Assembly: GCF_004337985.1 (NCBI RefSeq)
Contig: NC_043740.1
Coordinates: 2,951,616-3,015,615 of the forward strand
Reading direction: 5' to 3'
Length of the DNA: 64,000 bases
Source of the DNA: Pyricularia pennisetigena
Taxonomy: Eukaryota > Ascomycota > Sordariomycetes > Magnaporthales > Pyriculariaceae
A program made the translations under genes and the position numbers. This document shows positions 35,269 through 47,857 of the stretch, in pieces (within the stretch, counting starts at the first letter, position 1; each line of letters opens with the position of its first letter). The notes beneath the pieces were generated by a model, which was not told where the DNA came from, did not search any database, and saw only the letters and a program-made list of their open reading frames with translations.

Positions 35269-37728
35269 ATGAACGGCAACTTTGCCGCCGTCGGCGAGGA
35301 GCCGACGGACGCACAATATGAGCATGGTATTCAGGTCATTGACGAGGACAAGCAATACAAGTAGGTTTTTCTATTTCTTCACTTCCACCTACTTGGCATG
35401 ATGTCCGCACACAACAAACCAACATACACCGACCAAGAGACGGGATAGCCGGTGGCTGATTCTCGATAACTACCCAGTGGCTTGGTCAATGACTATCTCC
35501 GCCGCACGCATGTCGCGGAGGCCGGCTTCAACTACCACCTCATCTCTGTCTTCGGCTCGCAGTCGACCGGCAAGTCGACCCTCCTCAACAACCTGTTCGG
35601 CACCGAGTTCAGCGTCATGTCTGAGTCTGAGCGCCGGCAGACCACCAAGGGAATCTGGATGTCCAAGAACAAGCGCGAGGGCAAGATGGCAGAAAACATT
35701 CTCGTCATGGACGTCGAGGGTACCGACGGACGTGAGCGCGGCGAGGATCAGGATTTTGAACGCAAGAGCGCCCTGTTTGCGCTCGCCACCAGCGAGGTCC
35801 TGATTGTGAATATCTGGGAGCATCAGGTCGGTTTGTATCAGGGCGCAAACATGGGACTGCTCAAGACCGTGTTCGAGGTCAACCTACAACTGTTTCTCAA
35901 GGACAAGCAGTAAGTTGCCCTCTGCCCCCCCGCTTGCAGCGTGACGGCGACCCATGCGCAACAACTGACACGGTGCGCCCCTCTCGGAAAAGATCATCCC
36001 CGCGCTCGCTTCTCTTCTTCGTAATCCGCGATCATATCGGCAACACGCCTCTCTCCAACCTGCGCAACACACTCGTCCAAGATCTGACAAAGATATGGTC
36101 CTCAATCTCGAAACCTCCGGCGTTGGAGAACGCAAAGATCGAGGACTACTTTGACTTTGCCTTCGCTGCCCTGCCCCACAAGATCCTACAGCCCGACAAG
36201 TTTGTGACGGAAGTGGAAAACCTTGGCACAAGATTCGTCGCAGGCCATCGCTCGACCCAGGATCAGGAGTTTGTCGGCGGCGTCTTTCTGCCCGAGTACC
36301 ACCGGCGCATCCCCGCAGATGGCTTCTCCATCTACGCCGAAGGAATCTGGGACCAAATCGTCAACAACAAGGACTTGGACCTGCCGACGCAGCAGGAGCT
36401 GCTGGCACAGTTCAGATGCGATGAGATCTCGAGGGATGTCCTGAACACGTTCGATGAGGTCATAACCCCGCTGGAGGACAAACAGGCCGAGGCAAGCCGT
36501 CTTGGTAAGCCCTTTGTACTGCCTGATCTGGGCGATATTGCCAGGAGCGCACGCTCCAAGGCGGTCGAGGCATTCAAGGTGCAGGCGAGCCGCTACCACA
36601 AGGGCGTATACACTCGGAAGCAGGCCGAACTCGAGGGCAAGATGGACTCGCGCCTCAAGGCGTTGTACCAGGGGCAGCTGGCAGCGGCGCACAAGGCCGG
36701 CGTCGCGGCCTTCAGCGATGCTGTGACTGGGGCGGTAAAGGCAGGCCAGAAATCAGGGGGCTCGTACGAGTTTGCCGAGATTGTGGACAAGCAAAAGAGG
36801 AAAACACTCGACATCTTTGCCAAGGAGGCGCAGGGTCTGGAGATCGAGGGGCTGGCATGGACCAACTTCAAGCCGCAGTTTCTCTTGTTCGAGAAGGAGC
36901 TGGATGAGGTCAGTGCACGACTGCGCAAGGATGAGATGCGCCGACTGGCAACTCGAGTAGAGCGCTGGGTAAAGTCACGACTTGGCGACTCGATCGGCCT
37001 AGAGTTCAATAAACTCGGCTCCGGCCGTGGGGGTTCGGGTGCTCCCGAGACGGGAGAGAAGCCAGCAACTGAAAAGGACCTCTGGGACCGCATATGGACC
37101 GTATTTGTCGCGGTAGTCAAGGAAGCTCAGGAGCGCTTTGCAGACCGTGCCAAGAGCTTCGAGGCCAGCGCTGAAGAGGTCGAGATCGGACTCTGGAGGT
37201 TAAGGCGCAAGAGCTGGGTTGCACTGCGGGAGAGGATCGACGAGGAGGTCATGGAGGGCAACATCTTATTGAAGCTCCGCGAGAACTTTGAGGACAAGTT
37301 CCGGTACGACGAAGCGGGCGTCCCGCGTATCTGGCGACCCACTGATGACATTGAGGGCATCTACACGCGGGCACGCGAGTCGACTCTGACCCTCATCCCG
37401 CTGTTGTCCCGGTTCCGGCTCGCCGAGACGTACGCGCCTCCAGACCTGCCAGGCTGGATTGGCAACCAGCCACCAGGCGTTGAGCCCGATGATGAGGAGG
37501 ACCTGACACCTATCGGTGGCATTGACGAGGAAGAAGGCAAGAGCCTTGAGGAGGAGATGACGGTGCTGAGCGAGAGCAAACGCCAGGACCTCGTCGTCCG
37601 CTTCAAGAAGACAGCCGACGGGGTCTACGTCGAGGCCAAGAGGGGTGCGCTTGGTGGCATGACGCAGGTACCCTTGTATTTCTGGATTGCGCTCTTTGCG
37701 TTTGGTTGGAACGAGATCTGGATGGGTA

Positions 37729-37790
<62 letters not shown>

Positions 37791-38175
37791 NTTTTTTTTT
37801 GTAGCATCTTCTTTCCGTCTGTTCTGTCCAGCACTTTCAACCCGACCCATAGGCAACACTGATTAACTGAAAAAATCACACGCAGTCATCCGCAACCCCT
37901 TCCTCTTCATTCTCCTCCTGCTATCTGCAGGTGGATTCTACGTTGCATACAACCTCAACCTTTTGGGGCCGATTATGCAGATGACAAACGCGGCGGCGAA
38001 CCAGGCCAGCGAGATCGGCAAGCAGAAGCTGCGGGAGTTCCTCGAGAACAATGAGACGGCGCGACAGGCGTTGGCCATGCCGGCAAGCAGCAAGAGCAGC
38101 GGAGGCGAACAAGTCCGCCTGGACACTTTGGACAGCAAGGGTAAGAAGAAGGATTATGATGATGACGAAATTTGA
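35269..38175 (+). CDS. SEY1: Sey1/RHD3/atlastin-type ER membrane-fusion GTPase
   Basis: Exons 35269-35360, 35478-35909, 35993-37725, 37886-38175 give 848 residues, close to other fungal Sey1 proteins. The dynamin-like GTPase domain has P-loop GSQSTGKST (57-65), switch threonine in [16 protein letters not shown] (G3) and VIRDH (G4 RD). A long helical middle domain follows (about 300-720). Two membrane segments near the end form a hairpin ([17 protein letters not shown] then [19 protein letters not shown]), followed by a cytosolic tail with an amphipathic helix and acidic end DDDEI. The protein tethers and fuses ER tubules to make three-way junctions. The last intron falls exactly between the two membrane segments and is mostly a T tract. 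It is convergent with the MFS gene on the other strand. Confidence 0.96.
37731..37800. repeat. Poly-T tract (~70) in SEY1 intron 3, with one N
   Basis: Sixty T, one N (37791), nine more T, directly after the GTAAG donor of intron 3 (37726-37885). The true length is uncertain because homopolymers this long are error-prone. Confidence 0.9.
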
Positions 38176-38675
38176 ATAAGGGCTTTTTATGGGTTTTTTC
38201 TTTTATAAATATACGGGTTGTAGCCTTATTTTAGACTGGGGTGAGCAGGGATTAAATGGGCTTAAGGGTTTTGTATTGTATGAAAAATGAGCGAAGATGA
38301 TATCAGGGAGCGAATGAGAAGAACATTCCACAAATTGCACATGTTGGGTTCGTACCTTTGTGCAAATGCCATGTAGCCTTGCCGTCGCCGTTGCACACAA
38401 TGTTGTATACATGGTCTTTTCAAGGTTATCCAAATACCTGACCCCTTTGCGATCTATCGAGGTAGGGGGGAAAAAAAAGAAAAAAAAAAAAAAAAAAAAA
38501 AGAAGCGAGCCTGTTTCTATATTCTAGTCATTACACGCCACCTTCCTACGTCGTCATGATCCAACAAGTTCACAACATCGCAGTCTCTCAACCCCCTGAG
38601 CTAGCACTTGACTCCACGGAGCCTGAGACGATTCGCCTCCAGGCTGCTGATGTCCTCCCAAAGAAAAGAAGACTC
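38176..38675. other. Convergent intergenic, 0.5 kb
   Basis: Between the SEY1 and MFS 3' ends. It has an A-rich run at 38471-38502. No gene seen. Confidence 0.6.
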
Positions 38676-41575
38676 TTAAGGCACAGCCTTGAGTTCATTC
38701 TGCTGCTCTGTGCCGGCGGGGTGCCCCCTTCTCCTCCTGATGAGATGCAGCAGATAAACTCCGCGAAAGACGTGGGCACCGCCTCCGGGACTGTTGGTCT
38801 CGTCGCCGTCTACTTCGACGTGGGTGATCTCTACGTTGCCGAGGAGCGATGCAGCGAGAACACACTATGGAGGATTTGGTTAGAAAAGAATTATTTTTGA
38901 ATATCATGCATGGGTTTCTGATATGTCCTTTTTCTCTTTTTTTTCCTCTCTCATAATGATACATAAAAAGAAGCAAAAGGGCACTCACCAGCACCATAAT
39001 TGGCAGGATGGCCACAAAGGCCCACACGACTCCCATCTGTTCGTCACGAGAAAACAAGGTTTTTCAGCCCTAGCTGTTATAGAAAGAAAATAGGGGGGGA
39101 GATGAAATCTAGGATATCAGAAACAAAAAGGTAAATTTTTCCACCACCTCTCACCTTTGCTTGCCGGGTGACGATCGACCTCTGGGCTTCTGGCAGGGCG
39201 TGCAGCACGTCAAAGTTCCGCACGGGCGAGTCGCTGCCGATGCCGGACTCGTTGTTGAAGACGGTGGTCATGATGGTGAGGCCCAGGGTGCCGCCAAACG
39301 GGAGCGTGACGGCCAGGAGCGAGACGACGGTCGCGATGCGGTTGCGGAAGGAACCGATGGCGTGTAGTTGGACTTGTTTTTTGTCTGAGATTAGCCGGAC
39401 ATACTGGGGAAATTTGGAAGGAGAGACAGAGAGAGAGATAGGGTTGTTTTGGCAGAAAAAAAAAAAAAAAGCTGTTACCAGATAGGAACCGCACTCCCGT
39501 GCCCACACCGGTCAACGCCATCATTCCATAGATGGTGGGCGTGTCTTCGTGGTATAGAGCCCAGGCCAGCATGCCGACGCCCACGGCCTCGACTATGGAG
39601 CCGAACATTGTTGGGACAAAGGTGTTGCGGGGGTATCTGTTGCAGAGGAACATGGAAAGGTAGACACCGACTGGTAAGGTTCAGGGTTAGTTAGTTTGTG
39701 GAGCTTGTATGTGTGTATATATGTATGTATGCAAAGAGGTTTTATGCTGGGATTGATCGAAGGAAAGAACATCTGTCTCTTACCTCCCAAACCAGGAGTG
39801 TAGTACAGGAGCTGCACGCCGGCGTGACCAGAGTCATAGAGCTAAACCGAGAGGAAAAAGTGTTAGTTGTGTAGCTCTGCCAGCGGACGAGCCCAAGAGG
39901 GCAGATGGAATAGCTAGGGAACCGGTTGCAGTGATACTTACCTTGACCATGGTAAAGTAGATGCTACAAAAATAAAGCACCTGTTTATAGTGTGCCTGTC
40001 AGATGAATCCCCTGACAAAAATTCTTTTTTTTTTTTTTTTTGCAGGAACCGCAGATGAAGCCAAAGGAGGGGCCAGCAAGCTCTTACAGAGTACATAGCG
40101 GCGCCCGTCGCAAAGTTGATGAAACACAGGAGACCGACGTCCTTGTTCTTGAGAATATCCCACGGAAGCATGGCCTTTTGACGCGGGAACATGAGCGCGA
40201 GGGCACCACCGGGGGTCATCAGCCTCTCCCAAAAGACAAAGGCGCCCACCAGGGCCACCCCGACCAGCAAGGGGGTCAGTACGGCGGCACTGCTCCACGC
40301 GTAGGTCGCGCCGGCCCACGTCATGGCCAGCACCACCAGCCCGAAGCCGGACAGGAAGAGCAGCTGGCCGCCGACGTCTACCGTCGTCAGGCGAGCAAAG
40401 AATCTAGTCAGCCTTGCTTCGTTGGCTACGGGTTGTTGCTGTTGTTGTTGTTGTTGGACATTGTCTACGTCTCCGGGTGCGAGTGCGACGGGTCCGAGTA
40501 GATCTTTGCGCAGGATGAAGAATATTAGGGCAACGGCCACGACGCAGATGGGCAGGTTGATTGCAAAGCACCATCTCCATGCAGCAGTTGTCAGGTAGCC
40601 TGTGAGTTTGTTTTTTGTTGTCTTGTAAGTACGCGCTCTAGTCACAAATAATTAAAAAAGCCAACTGAGAAATAAACAGATGTAATATACAACATACCTC
40701 CAATGACTGGACCAATCGCATAACTCATGCCGGCGGTGAAGGAGAAGATGGACCAGTTCTTGGCGTTTTCCTTGAGCGAGACCTTGTCCGCAATGATGAC
40801 CCGGACAATGACGGAGATGCCGGCACATCCTAGACCTTGAATGCCACGGCCGAGCAGCAGCATGGGGAAGGCGTCGGTTGGAGCGGCGGTGCAGAGAGCA
40901 CTTCCAATCATCATGATGACCACGGTGGCTTGAAGGGCGGCATGTCTGCCAAATACATCGGCCATCTGGCCCCAAAAGGGTATGAAGGCGGCCGAGGTCA
41001 GGTTGAATGCGGATATGATCCAGTTCAGCTGTGACACCTCGTCTATGGTTCTTTGATGAGCATTCATGTCAAGTGCACAGTGGCCGAGCCTGGATATGTT
41101 GACACTAAAGGATAATGACTTACTAAAATCCTTGGCGATCCAGGGCAAAGCGCTTGCAACACTGCAGATATGAGCCGATGTGTAGAAAAAGGTTGAGTTA
41201 GTTACCAGTATCATAACCCTGGACTGTAGTAGTTCCTCTACGGAAACAACAAAGGAGATGATGTCGTACATACATTGTGACATCCAAGGCCTGCAGCGCA
41301 AAGGGAAATATCAAGCCAAGAACCAGCTTGAGCCGGTACTTACGAGCGGCTCTTTTCTCCTCGATGCAGGCCTCGCACTTGGAATCTTTAGTCTGGCTGC
41401 TCTGTGGTGTCGAGTGACGCTCAGACTCAACAGACTTTGCACTTGTTGTCGGCGCATCAGGCCTCTTGCAGGTCACCGGAGTGATGTTCCCCTGGTGTGC
41501 GCATGGTGGTTGCTGCTTGATGTTACCCTGCTCCCCAGACTTGTGTTTCTGTAGCTTGCGATATAGGGAAATCAT
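38676..41575 (-). CDS. MFS exporter, fungal DHA-type, ten exons
   Basis: Exons 41575-41274, 41161-41124, 41042-40698, 40599-40088, 39980-39942, 39841-39784, 39670-39479, 39372-39155, 39036-38989, 38864-38676; nine introns of 81-124 bp, all in frame, give 646 residues. The ~85-residue cytosolic N-terminus is Cys/Lys-rich. TM1 carries LDVTIVASALPWIAKDF, motif A is GQMADVFGRHAAL, an RGIQGLG helix follows, motif C is MSYAIGPVIGGYL, then WRWCFAINLPI. The central loop has a Gln run (CAA/CAG repeat near 40434-40456). These marks fit a proton-coupled efflux carrier of the fungal TC 2.A.1.3 type at the plasma membrane; the substrate is unknown. The C-terminal tail is hydrophilic (about 40 residues) with an RRRRGHP stretch. 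The gene has far more introns than its neighbours, with exons as short as 38-58 bp. Confidence 0.9.
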
Positions 41576-44437
41576 GCCAGCTGATGCTCAAAACTGCTGG
41601 GCCGTAGCAGGCAAAGGTAAGAGGCCAGTTGACAAAGACGGTGACGAGGGGCCCGAGAGGACAGTATCAGATCACCGGAATCAAACGTCGTGCTCAATTT
41701 CAGCCCTATCAGCCGGATTGTGAATGAAGTGGATGTTGTATAGAACTAAAGCCAAGACCAAGAGATCGGAATGCCAAGATATACACATATATATAGGACT
41801 ATGATTATAGGTTGACAGCCCAAACAAAGCGGCAAAATACCGAACTGGGTAAACACCGCCGGGGTACACTTCCCGGCAACAAAACAACACGGCAATAGAA
41901 GACTGGCCCACGTAGACACCAAGCGCATCGCAGCAGCCAAACTCTGATACGAAAGGGTTGGGCTCGTTTCTCAGGGGCTGAGCAAAAAGTTCTGTAGTCC
42001 ACATCTCCATTGGCAACCCGCTTTCTTCTGATTACGGCAACAGACCAATCGAGTGATATGTGAGCACTACTAGTACAGTCAGGCGGGTCGAGCCTAGCTT
42101 ATATTGGCCTAAGCCTCCAGAATAGACGTAAGCTAGACCCAGGCGACTGAAAGGTTCCGCCGTCAACCAGTCACCGGAATGCCCACACTTTTTATCTTTT
42201 CTTTTCACATATTGACGCCAATGGAGTTCCTATACTTTGGAGGCAGTTCAACCACAGGAAAATTCAACAAGATTGACAGGTTCAAATAATTCCCTGCAGT
42301 TCAGGTCATGGCAGCCCGGATAAGCAGGTAAGAAGGTATGTGCCTAGTCATAATCATATAGCTCTCTTCTTTTTTATACTTTGCATTCGAAACTGCTTGC
42401 TTGCCTCTCTGGGATTGCGCGCAAGTGAATGTGATCGCACGAATCGGGGAGGTATCCATCCACGACCCGTAGCGCTTTAGGGCATGTAATTGATATGCGA
42501 GTGCGAGGCAACGGAGGAGACAACCTTGGGTGCTAGCGCCATCGTCATCTCGGTAAGGCTCCCTGCCCTACACTTGGTGGAGGGGTTCCTAGTCAGGTTA
42601 TGATGTATCAATTGCGGATTTATGGCGAGCATTTCGGCCGAATACCGGTGCGATGGGGTTAAGCCTCCCCTGATAAACACAAGAATCATGTTATTCTCCG
42701 AGGACGAGACCGCTTTTGTCCGAAGTATATGATACGGCATGAATTTTCAGTGGTTGGAAAGGGCTGATGAAGTAGATTTAATGTGCGGCTTGTGATAAGA
42801 TAGATGCATGGTTGAGGGTATTTGTATAGGGTGTGATTTAGGCTGAGAGCCGCATACCTAAGCGGCTTAGATACATACATATACCCAAATACTATCTGTA
42901 TTCATAAGACACATTGGATGACGGCGTGGGTGTGCAAGCAAGCTACATGAAGAATAAAGAACATTGACTAGCAGCTGATCAAGTGGCATTTCGCGCCCGG
43001 TCAGCCGCCGCCATTCCCCACGCTTTCCCGTTCGACCGTCTTTGCTTTACCGTCAACTGTCACATGCAAAATGGCAAGCTTGCTCACACGCGCCACAAAC
43101 CACCACACGGATCAATTTGATGAGCAACCATTTCTTGGCTTTTAGGCATTCAGGAGTGAGTACCCGGAAACAATAAATTCAATGCCATTATCTGGGTTAC
43201 TTTTGGAGTGAATTCATGCCGAATATACGGCAGTTGTCGGCTTCAAAGTCGACATAATGAATTCACGAGGCAGCCCATAGAAGTGACTGAACTGACGTCG
43301 CCCAAGGCAAGCCAAGCCACAGCGCGCTGTACCCCACACCCATGTTGAAAAATGGTGGGGGTGTGTCGAGGGAAGTGTGTCCCTGCCCCCGCATGTGACG
43401 TCTCGATTCAGTCAGTAAGTATTCCAGTCCATCTTACTGCGTACACATCGTGCCCGTGACTGCGCCTCAAGCCCCTTGCCTTTGTCTGATCGGGAAGCGC
43501 CGGACAAACAACTTGGGACGAAACGATAGAAGCAAACCTCCTCTGGTCCGAGGTTCATCTGGTTAACTGCCCCGCGCTTCCGAGGCGCCGGTTCTGTTTT
43601 AGCACACATGCACGCAACGCAGACAAGACAGAACTGACCAGCCTTGACTTTTGCCTTCCGTTGCACGTTGGTTGCGGCCATGCAGTTTTTAGCTTCGACA
43701 TCCATAGATCCGGTAATACAAGTCGCTGCAGGGTGTTGAGCTGAAGGGACCAAAAAAAGCCTTTAAACACGTGGCAATTGGTGCGCCCTTCGTCCCTTGT
43801 TGGCATTTGACGAGGAGGACTGGCTGTTGGTGGCTAATGTTGAACTTGTAGTCGTTGTCTTTAACCAACCACCACCACAATAGAGCCATCATCTGCCTGA
43901 TGACCTGACTCCCACCTTCGACAACTGGTATGTATGCTTGTTATTTCATATCCAAACCATTTTGTTTATCTTCATCGACTTTTTTTTTTTTTCTTTTTTT
44001 TGTTTTTCGTCCGTTCATCCTTGCGGCTCCCAAAGTGTCCACTCTGTCTTGCTTGTCTACGTGCCTCGTGTACCTTCCCAACCTAGTTCTAGAACCACTA
44101 CTAGACTCTTTTTCTGCACTTCCACCCGCACTCACCCTACGTAGGGCCTGCGGAGGCTTGAGGAGATATGCCCTGAAACAGAAGGCCCATCTGGTTCAAG
44201 GGAAAGAGGACAAGACGTCTTGGGCTTACCTGGAACCATGTCACACCTGCCTACCTTACGTGCGCATGCCTTCAGCTGCCTACCCTACCACATGCCACAC
44301 CCAGTCAGAGACAGGAAAAAAGACAGGCCCAAGTTCAGCCTCCTGCCATCTAGACGAGATGGCGATTCTGTTTCTTTGACTCCCCACCCAATCCAAAACT
44401 AGCAGGAGATTAAAATCTATTCGTGCCCTCACTCTTC

Positions 44438-44443
44438 CCGAGG
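44438..44443. promoter_or_regulatory. Candidate Far-type box (CCGAGG) upstream of carnitine acetyltransferase
   Basis: CCGAGG, the reverse of CCTCGG, lies 487 bp before the start codon. In Aspergillus and relatives FarA/FarB zinc-cluster regulators bind CCTCGG to induce fatty-acid catabolism genes, including carnitine acetyltransferases. A hexamer can occur by chance. Confidence 0.35.
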
Positions 44444-44520
44444 TGTCAAGCTTTAACACCCGGGCTAGTGTGGTTTTCCTCCACACTGCCGAGCTCGAAT
44501 CTCCTTGGCTCCCTTGGGTC

Positions 44521-44526
44521 CCTCGG
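44521..44526. promoter_or_regulatory. Second candidate Far-type box (CCTCGG)
   Basis: CCTCGG in opposite orientation, 78 bp from the first copy and 404 bp before the carnitine acetyltransferase start. Two copies so close raise the likelihood of a real site, but this is not proof. Confidence 0.35.
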
Positions 44527-44929
44527 CGCGCTGCCTAGATTTCTATGACTCTCGGTTCTTAGTGGTCCTTGACTTGCACATCTTTCCACTCTTCCGGCAC
44601 AAGGTACTCATGCACCCCTGAACCCTTCCGTTACAGCTACCTACCTGCCTAGGTACCTATTTGTCTATGTCATTTGTTTCTGGTACCCTCTCCCACCCAT
44701 GTAAAAGACCAGCATTCGCAGCTCTTCTACAACCACAACCCTCTCCTATCAAGTACGGCCAGCGAACCAATACTATACCTGCACTTCCTTGTGGTATGCC
44801 GGTCTATTGCCTTTGCAACTGCCACTACGTTTGCCGCAGTGCCCTTCGTGGCCTCAGCACAAACACCTGCGTCTCGCCGCTGTACTCATAATCACCCGCC
44901 ATCACATCTGCTGACGACAGACGACCATC

Positions 44930-47857
44930 ATGCCCAGCCAAGTTCGCATATTTACTCGACCAAAGCCTTTGGCCGAGACCCTGGCCGAGCAAGATCAAGA
45001 CACAGTCAAGGTACAGCAGCCGCTTCCAAGGCGGCAGCTGATATCTATGTCCAATAACCACGGCGGGATACCCGAAGAGGGCGGTATCACTTTCGCCGCC
45101 CAGGATTCTCTGCCGAAGCTTCCTATCCCGGACCTGGAGCGCACTTGCGAAAAGTACCTTGCTGCTCTAAAGCCGTTACAGTCGCCCAGGGAGCATGGCG
45201 AAACTCAGCATGCCGTACATGAATTTTTGAAGCACGACGGCCCAGAACTACAAGAGAAGCTGAAGAAGTATGCTGAGGGCCAGACGAGCTACATAGAACA
45301 ATTCTGTAAGTTCGAAACTCTCTCGCACGCGGCCACGTTCTTTTTTTTCTTTTGGGCTCCCCAAGCCAAGCCTTGCCTTGTTATCTTTGATGCATTGATA
45401 AATTGAACAGGCTGACCAGAACCTGTAAAAACTTCAGGGTACGACTCGTACCTAAACTTTGACAACCCAGTGGTTCTCAATCTTAATCCCTTCTTCCTCC
45501 TCGAGGATGACCCAACTCCCGCTCGAAATAACCAGGTCACTCGTGCCGCCTCTTTGGTGGTTTCAGCACTCGAGTTTGTCCGTGCTGTGAGGAAAGAGGA
45601 GCTGCCACCAGACAAGGTCAAAAACACACCACTATGCATGTATCAGTACTCACGTCTCTTTGGTACCGCCCGCGTGCCCACCGAGAACGGCTGCCAGATC
45701 GAGCAAGACCCCCACTCGAAACATATTGTAGTAATGGCGCATGGCCAGTTCTATTGGTTCGACGCGCTTGACGACAATTCAGATGTCATCATGACGGAGA
45801 AAGACATCTCCATCAACCTTCAGACCATTGTTGACGACGCGAGCCTTACTCCCATCCAGGAGGCAGCCAAGGGCGCGCTCGGGGTCCTGAGCACCGAGAA
45901 CCGGAAGGTCTGGTCAGGGCTCAGGGATATACTGACCCGCGATAAAGGGTCCAACAACGCCGACTGTCTCGGTATTATTGACTCGGCCCTCTTCATTCTA
46001 TGTCTCGACTATACCGAACCCGCGACGGCAGCAGCCCTTTGCCAAAATATGTTGTGTGGCACGAGCGAGATCGAAAAGGGTGTGCAGATTGGAACGTGTA
46101 CGAATCGGTGGTACGACAAGCTGCAAATAATCGTCTGTAAAAACGGCAGCGCAGGCATCAACTTTGAACACACCGGTGTCGATGGCCACACAGTTCTCCG
46201 GTTCGCCAGCGACGTCTACACCGACACGATCCTTCGCTTTGCCAGGACTATCAATGGCCACTCGCCCACCCTTTGGGCATCAACAAGCCCCGACCCCTCC
46301 AAGAGGGATCCCGAGAGCTTTGGAGATGTCATGCCAACTCCACATAAGCTGGAGTGGGATCTGGTCCCCGAGGTCAGTATAGCAGTGCGGTTCGCCGAGA
46401 CCAGGCTGGCCGACCTGATCGGGCAAAACGAGTTCGAGTGCCTCGACTTCTCGGCTTACGGCAAGAATTTCATCACCTCGATGGGGTTCTCCCCGGACGC
46501 CTTTGTCCAAATGGCTTACCAGGCTGCCTACTACGGCCTTTACGGCCGCGCAGAGTGCACCTACGAACCTGCCATGACCAAGTTCTTTCTCCACGGACGG
46601 ACAGAGGCCGTCCGCTCAGTCACGGATGAGTCTATCAACTTTATACAGACGTTTTGGGCCGACAACCCCGCAGAAGCCAAGGTCGAGGCGCTGCGGACGG
46701 CCTGCAAAAAGCACGTGAGCATGACGAAAGACTGTGCCAAAGGTCAAGGGTGCGATAGACATTTGTACGCGCTTTTCTGTCTCTGGCAGCGATTGGTCGA
46801 TGAGGATGCCGGCACGACGACAAACGGGTACTCGAGCGGAATGAGCGACAACGAAGGCGCCGTCTCGGAGAGGTCGCAATCCCCTGCCGCCGCCGCCGCC
46901 ACCACCACCGCCACCGCTGGTGCGGAGAAAGAAAAGGAGAACAGTGACGGGTTGAGATCTAGGGGCGACAGCACCTCGTCATCGCAACGGTCAGTCAAGT
47001 ACGCGACGCTGCCGCTCATCTTTGCCGACCCGGGCTGGGACAAGCTTAATACCACCATCCTGTCCACATCCAACTGCGGCAACCCATCCCTGCGCCAGTT
47101 CGGCTTTGGCCCCGTCTCGGGGGACGGCTTTGGCATCGGCTACATCATCAAGGATGAGCGCATCTCGATGTGTGTGGCGAGCAAGCACCGGCAGACCAAG
47201 CGCTTCGTCGACGCCCTCGAGAGCTACCTGCTCGAGATTCGCCGCATCCTCCGCCTCGCCAGCCGTAGGGCCGACTCATCCGCCGCCGATGGGGGGCCGC
47301 TGGCCGGCAGCATCGCCGAGGCCAAGCAGCAGACGACGCGCGCCCGTGAGGTTGATGACGAAAAGCGCCAGCACTACCGGCGCCCTTGGCAGCAGCCCAA
47401 TAGGCTAAAGTCCAGGGGCAGGATGATTGCCGGCCCGGGAATGGAGGGATTGATGCGCTCAAAGTCGTCACTTACGGGGACGACGTCGCCGACGACGGAG
47501 AGCGTGGCTATGAGTGAGGACGACGAACTTGGTGGCTGTAAGTTGGTTTTTGTCTCTTTTTCCTTTTCTTTGTTAAGACGGCAGTTCTTTCTCCACGCAA
47601 GATCTTTTGCACCATATGGCTTTCTTTACCTCATTGTTTTTTGCCGTGTCAGAGTATATTTATAGTGATTGCTGACTCTTTTGGCACTTGTGCCACGCAC
47701 GTCAACAGACGGCTTCTTCGACGCGGGAATGCTCCTGCAGGCTCTCAAGGCCCGAAACACCCACTTCGACGCGGGCGAGACAAGAGCGAGCGAGAGGGCT
47801 GCCGTACAGGCGAGGAGAAACAATGTCGGCAAGAAATTACGGCTCATTGACTATTAG
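44930..47857 (+). CDS. facC: Carnitine acetyltransferase, FacC/Yat2-like
   Basis: Exons 44930-45305, 45438-47537, 47709-47857 encode 874 residues; introns are 132 and 171 bp. The choline/carnitine acyltransferase fold begins near LPKLPIPDLERTCEKYLAALKPL. The catalytic His is in FEHTGVDGH (His 370), and the carnitine-binding and STSNCGN region is near residue 660. A Ser/Ala/Thr-rich insertion (about 585-635) separates HLYALFCLWQRL from LPLIFADPGWDKL, and a basic, Ser-rich extension precedes the terminal YGFFDAGMLLQALKAR. There is no PTS1 at the end (LIDY). The extensions and length fit the cytosolic FacC/Yat2 branch rather than the peroxisomal/mitochondrial Cat2/AcuJ enzyme. It transfers acetyl groups between CoA and carnitine for export of acetyl units. 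An in-frame ATG at 45047 would drop 39 residues. Confidence 0.92.

Larger units (their letters stand above)
41576..44929. other. Intergenic region, 3.35 kb, divergent promoters
   Basis: Separates the MFS (-) and carnitine acetyltransferase (+) genes. It is AT-rich from about 41700 to 43000. Frames such as 42477-42740 (minus, 87 codons) and 43930-44379 (plus) lack conserved motifs. The right part contains CCTACC/GGTACC-type repeats (44638-44665) and two CCTCGG-type hexamers. No gene called. Confidence 0.55.

Noticed and set aside
42477..42740. 87-codon minus-strand frame in the MFS/acetyltransferase spacer
   Set aside because: Too short, no recognisable domain, and no supporting splice neighbours.
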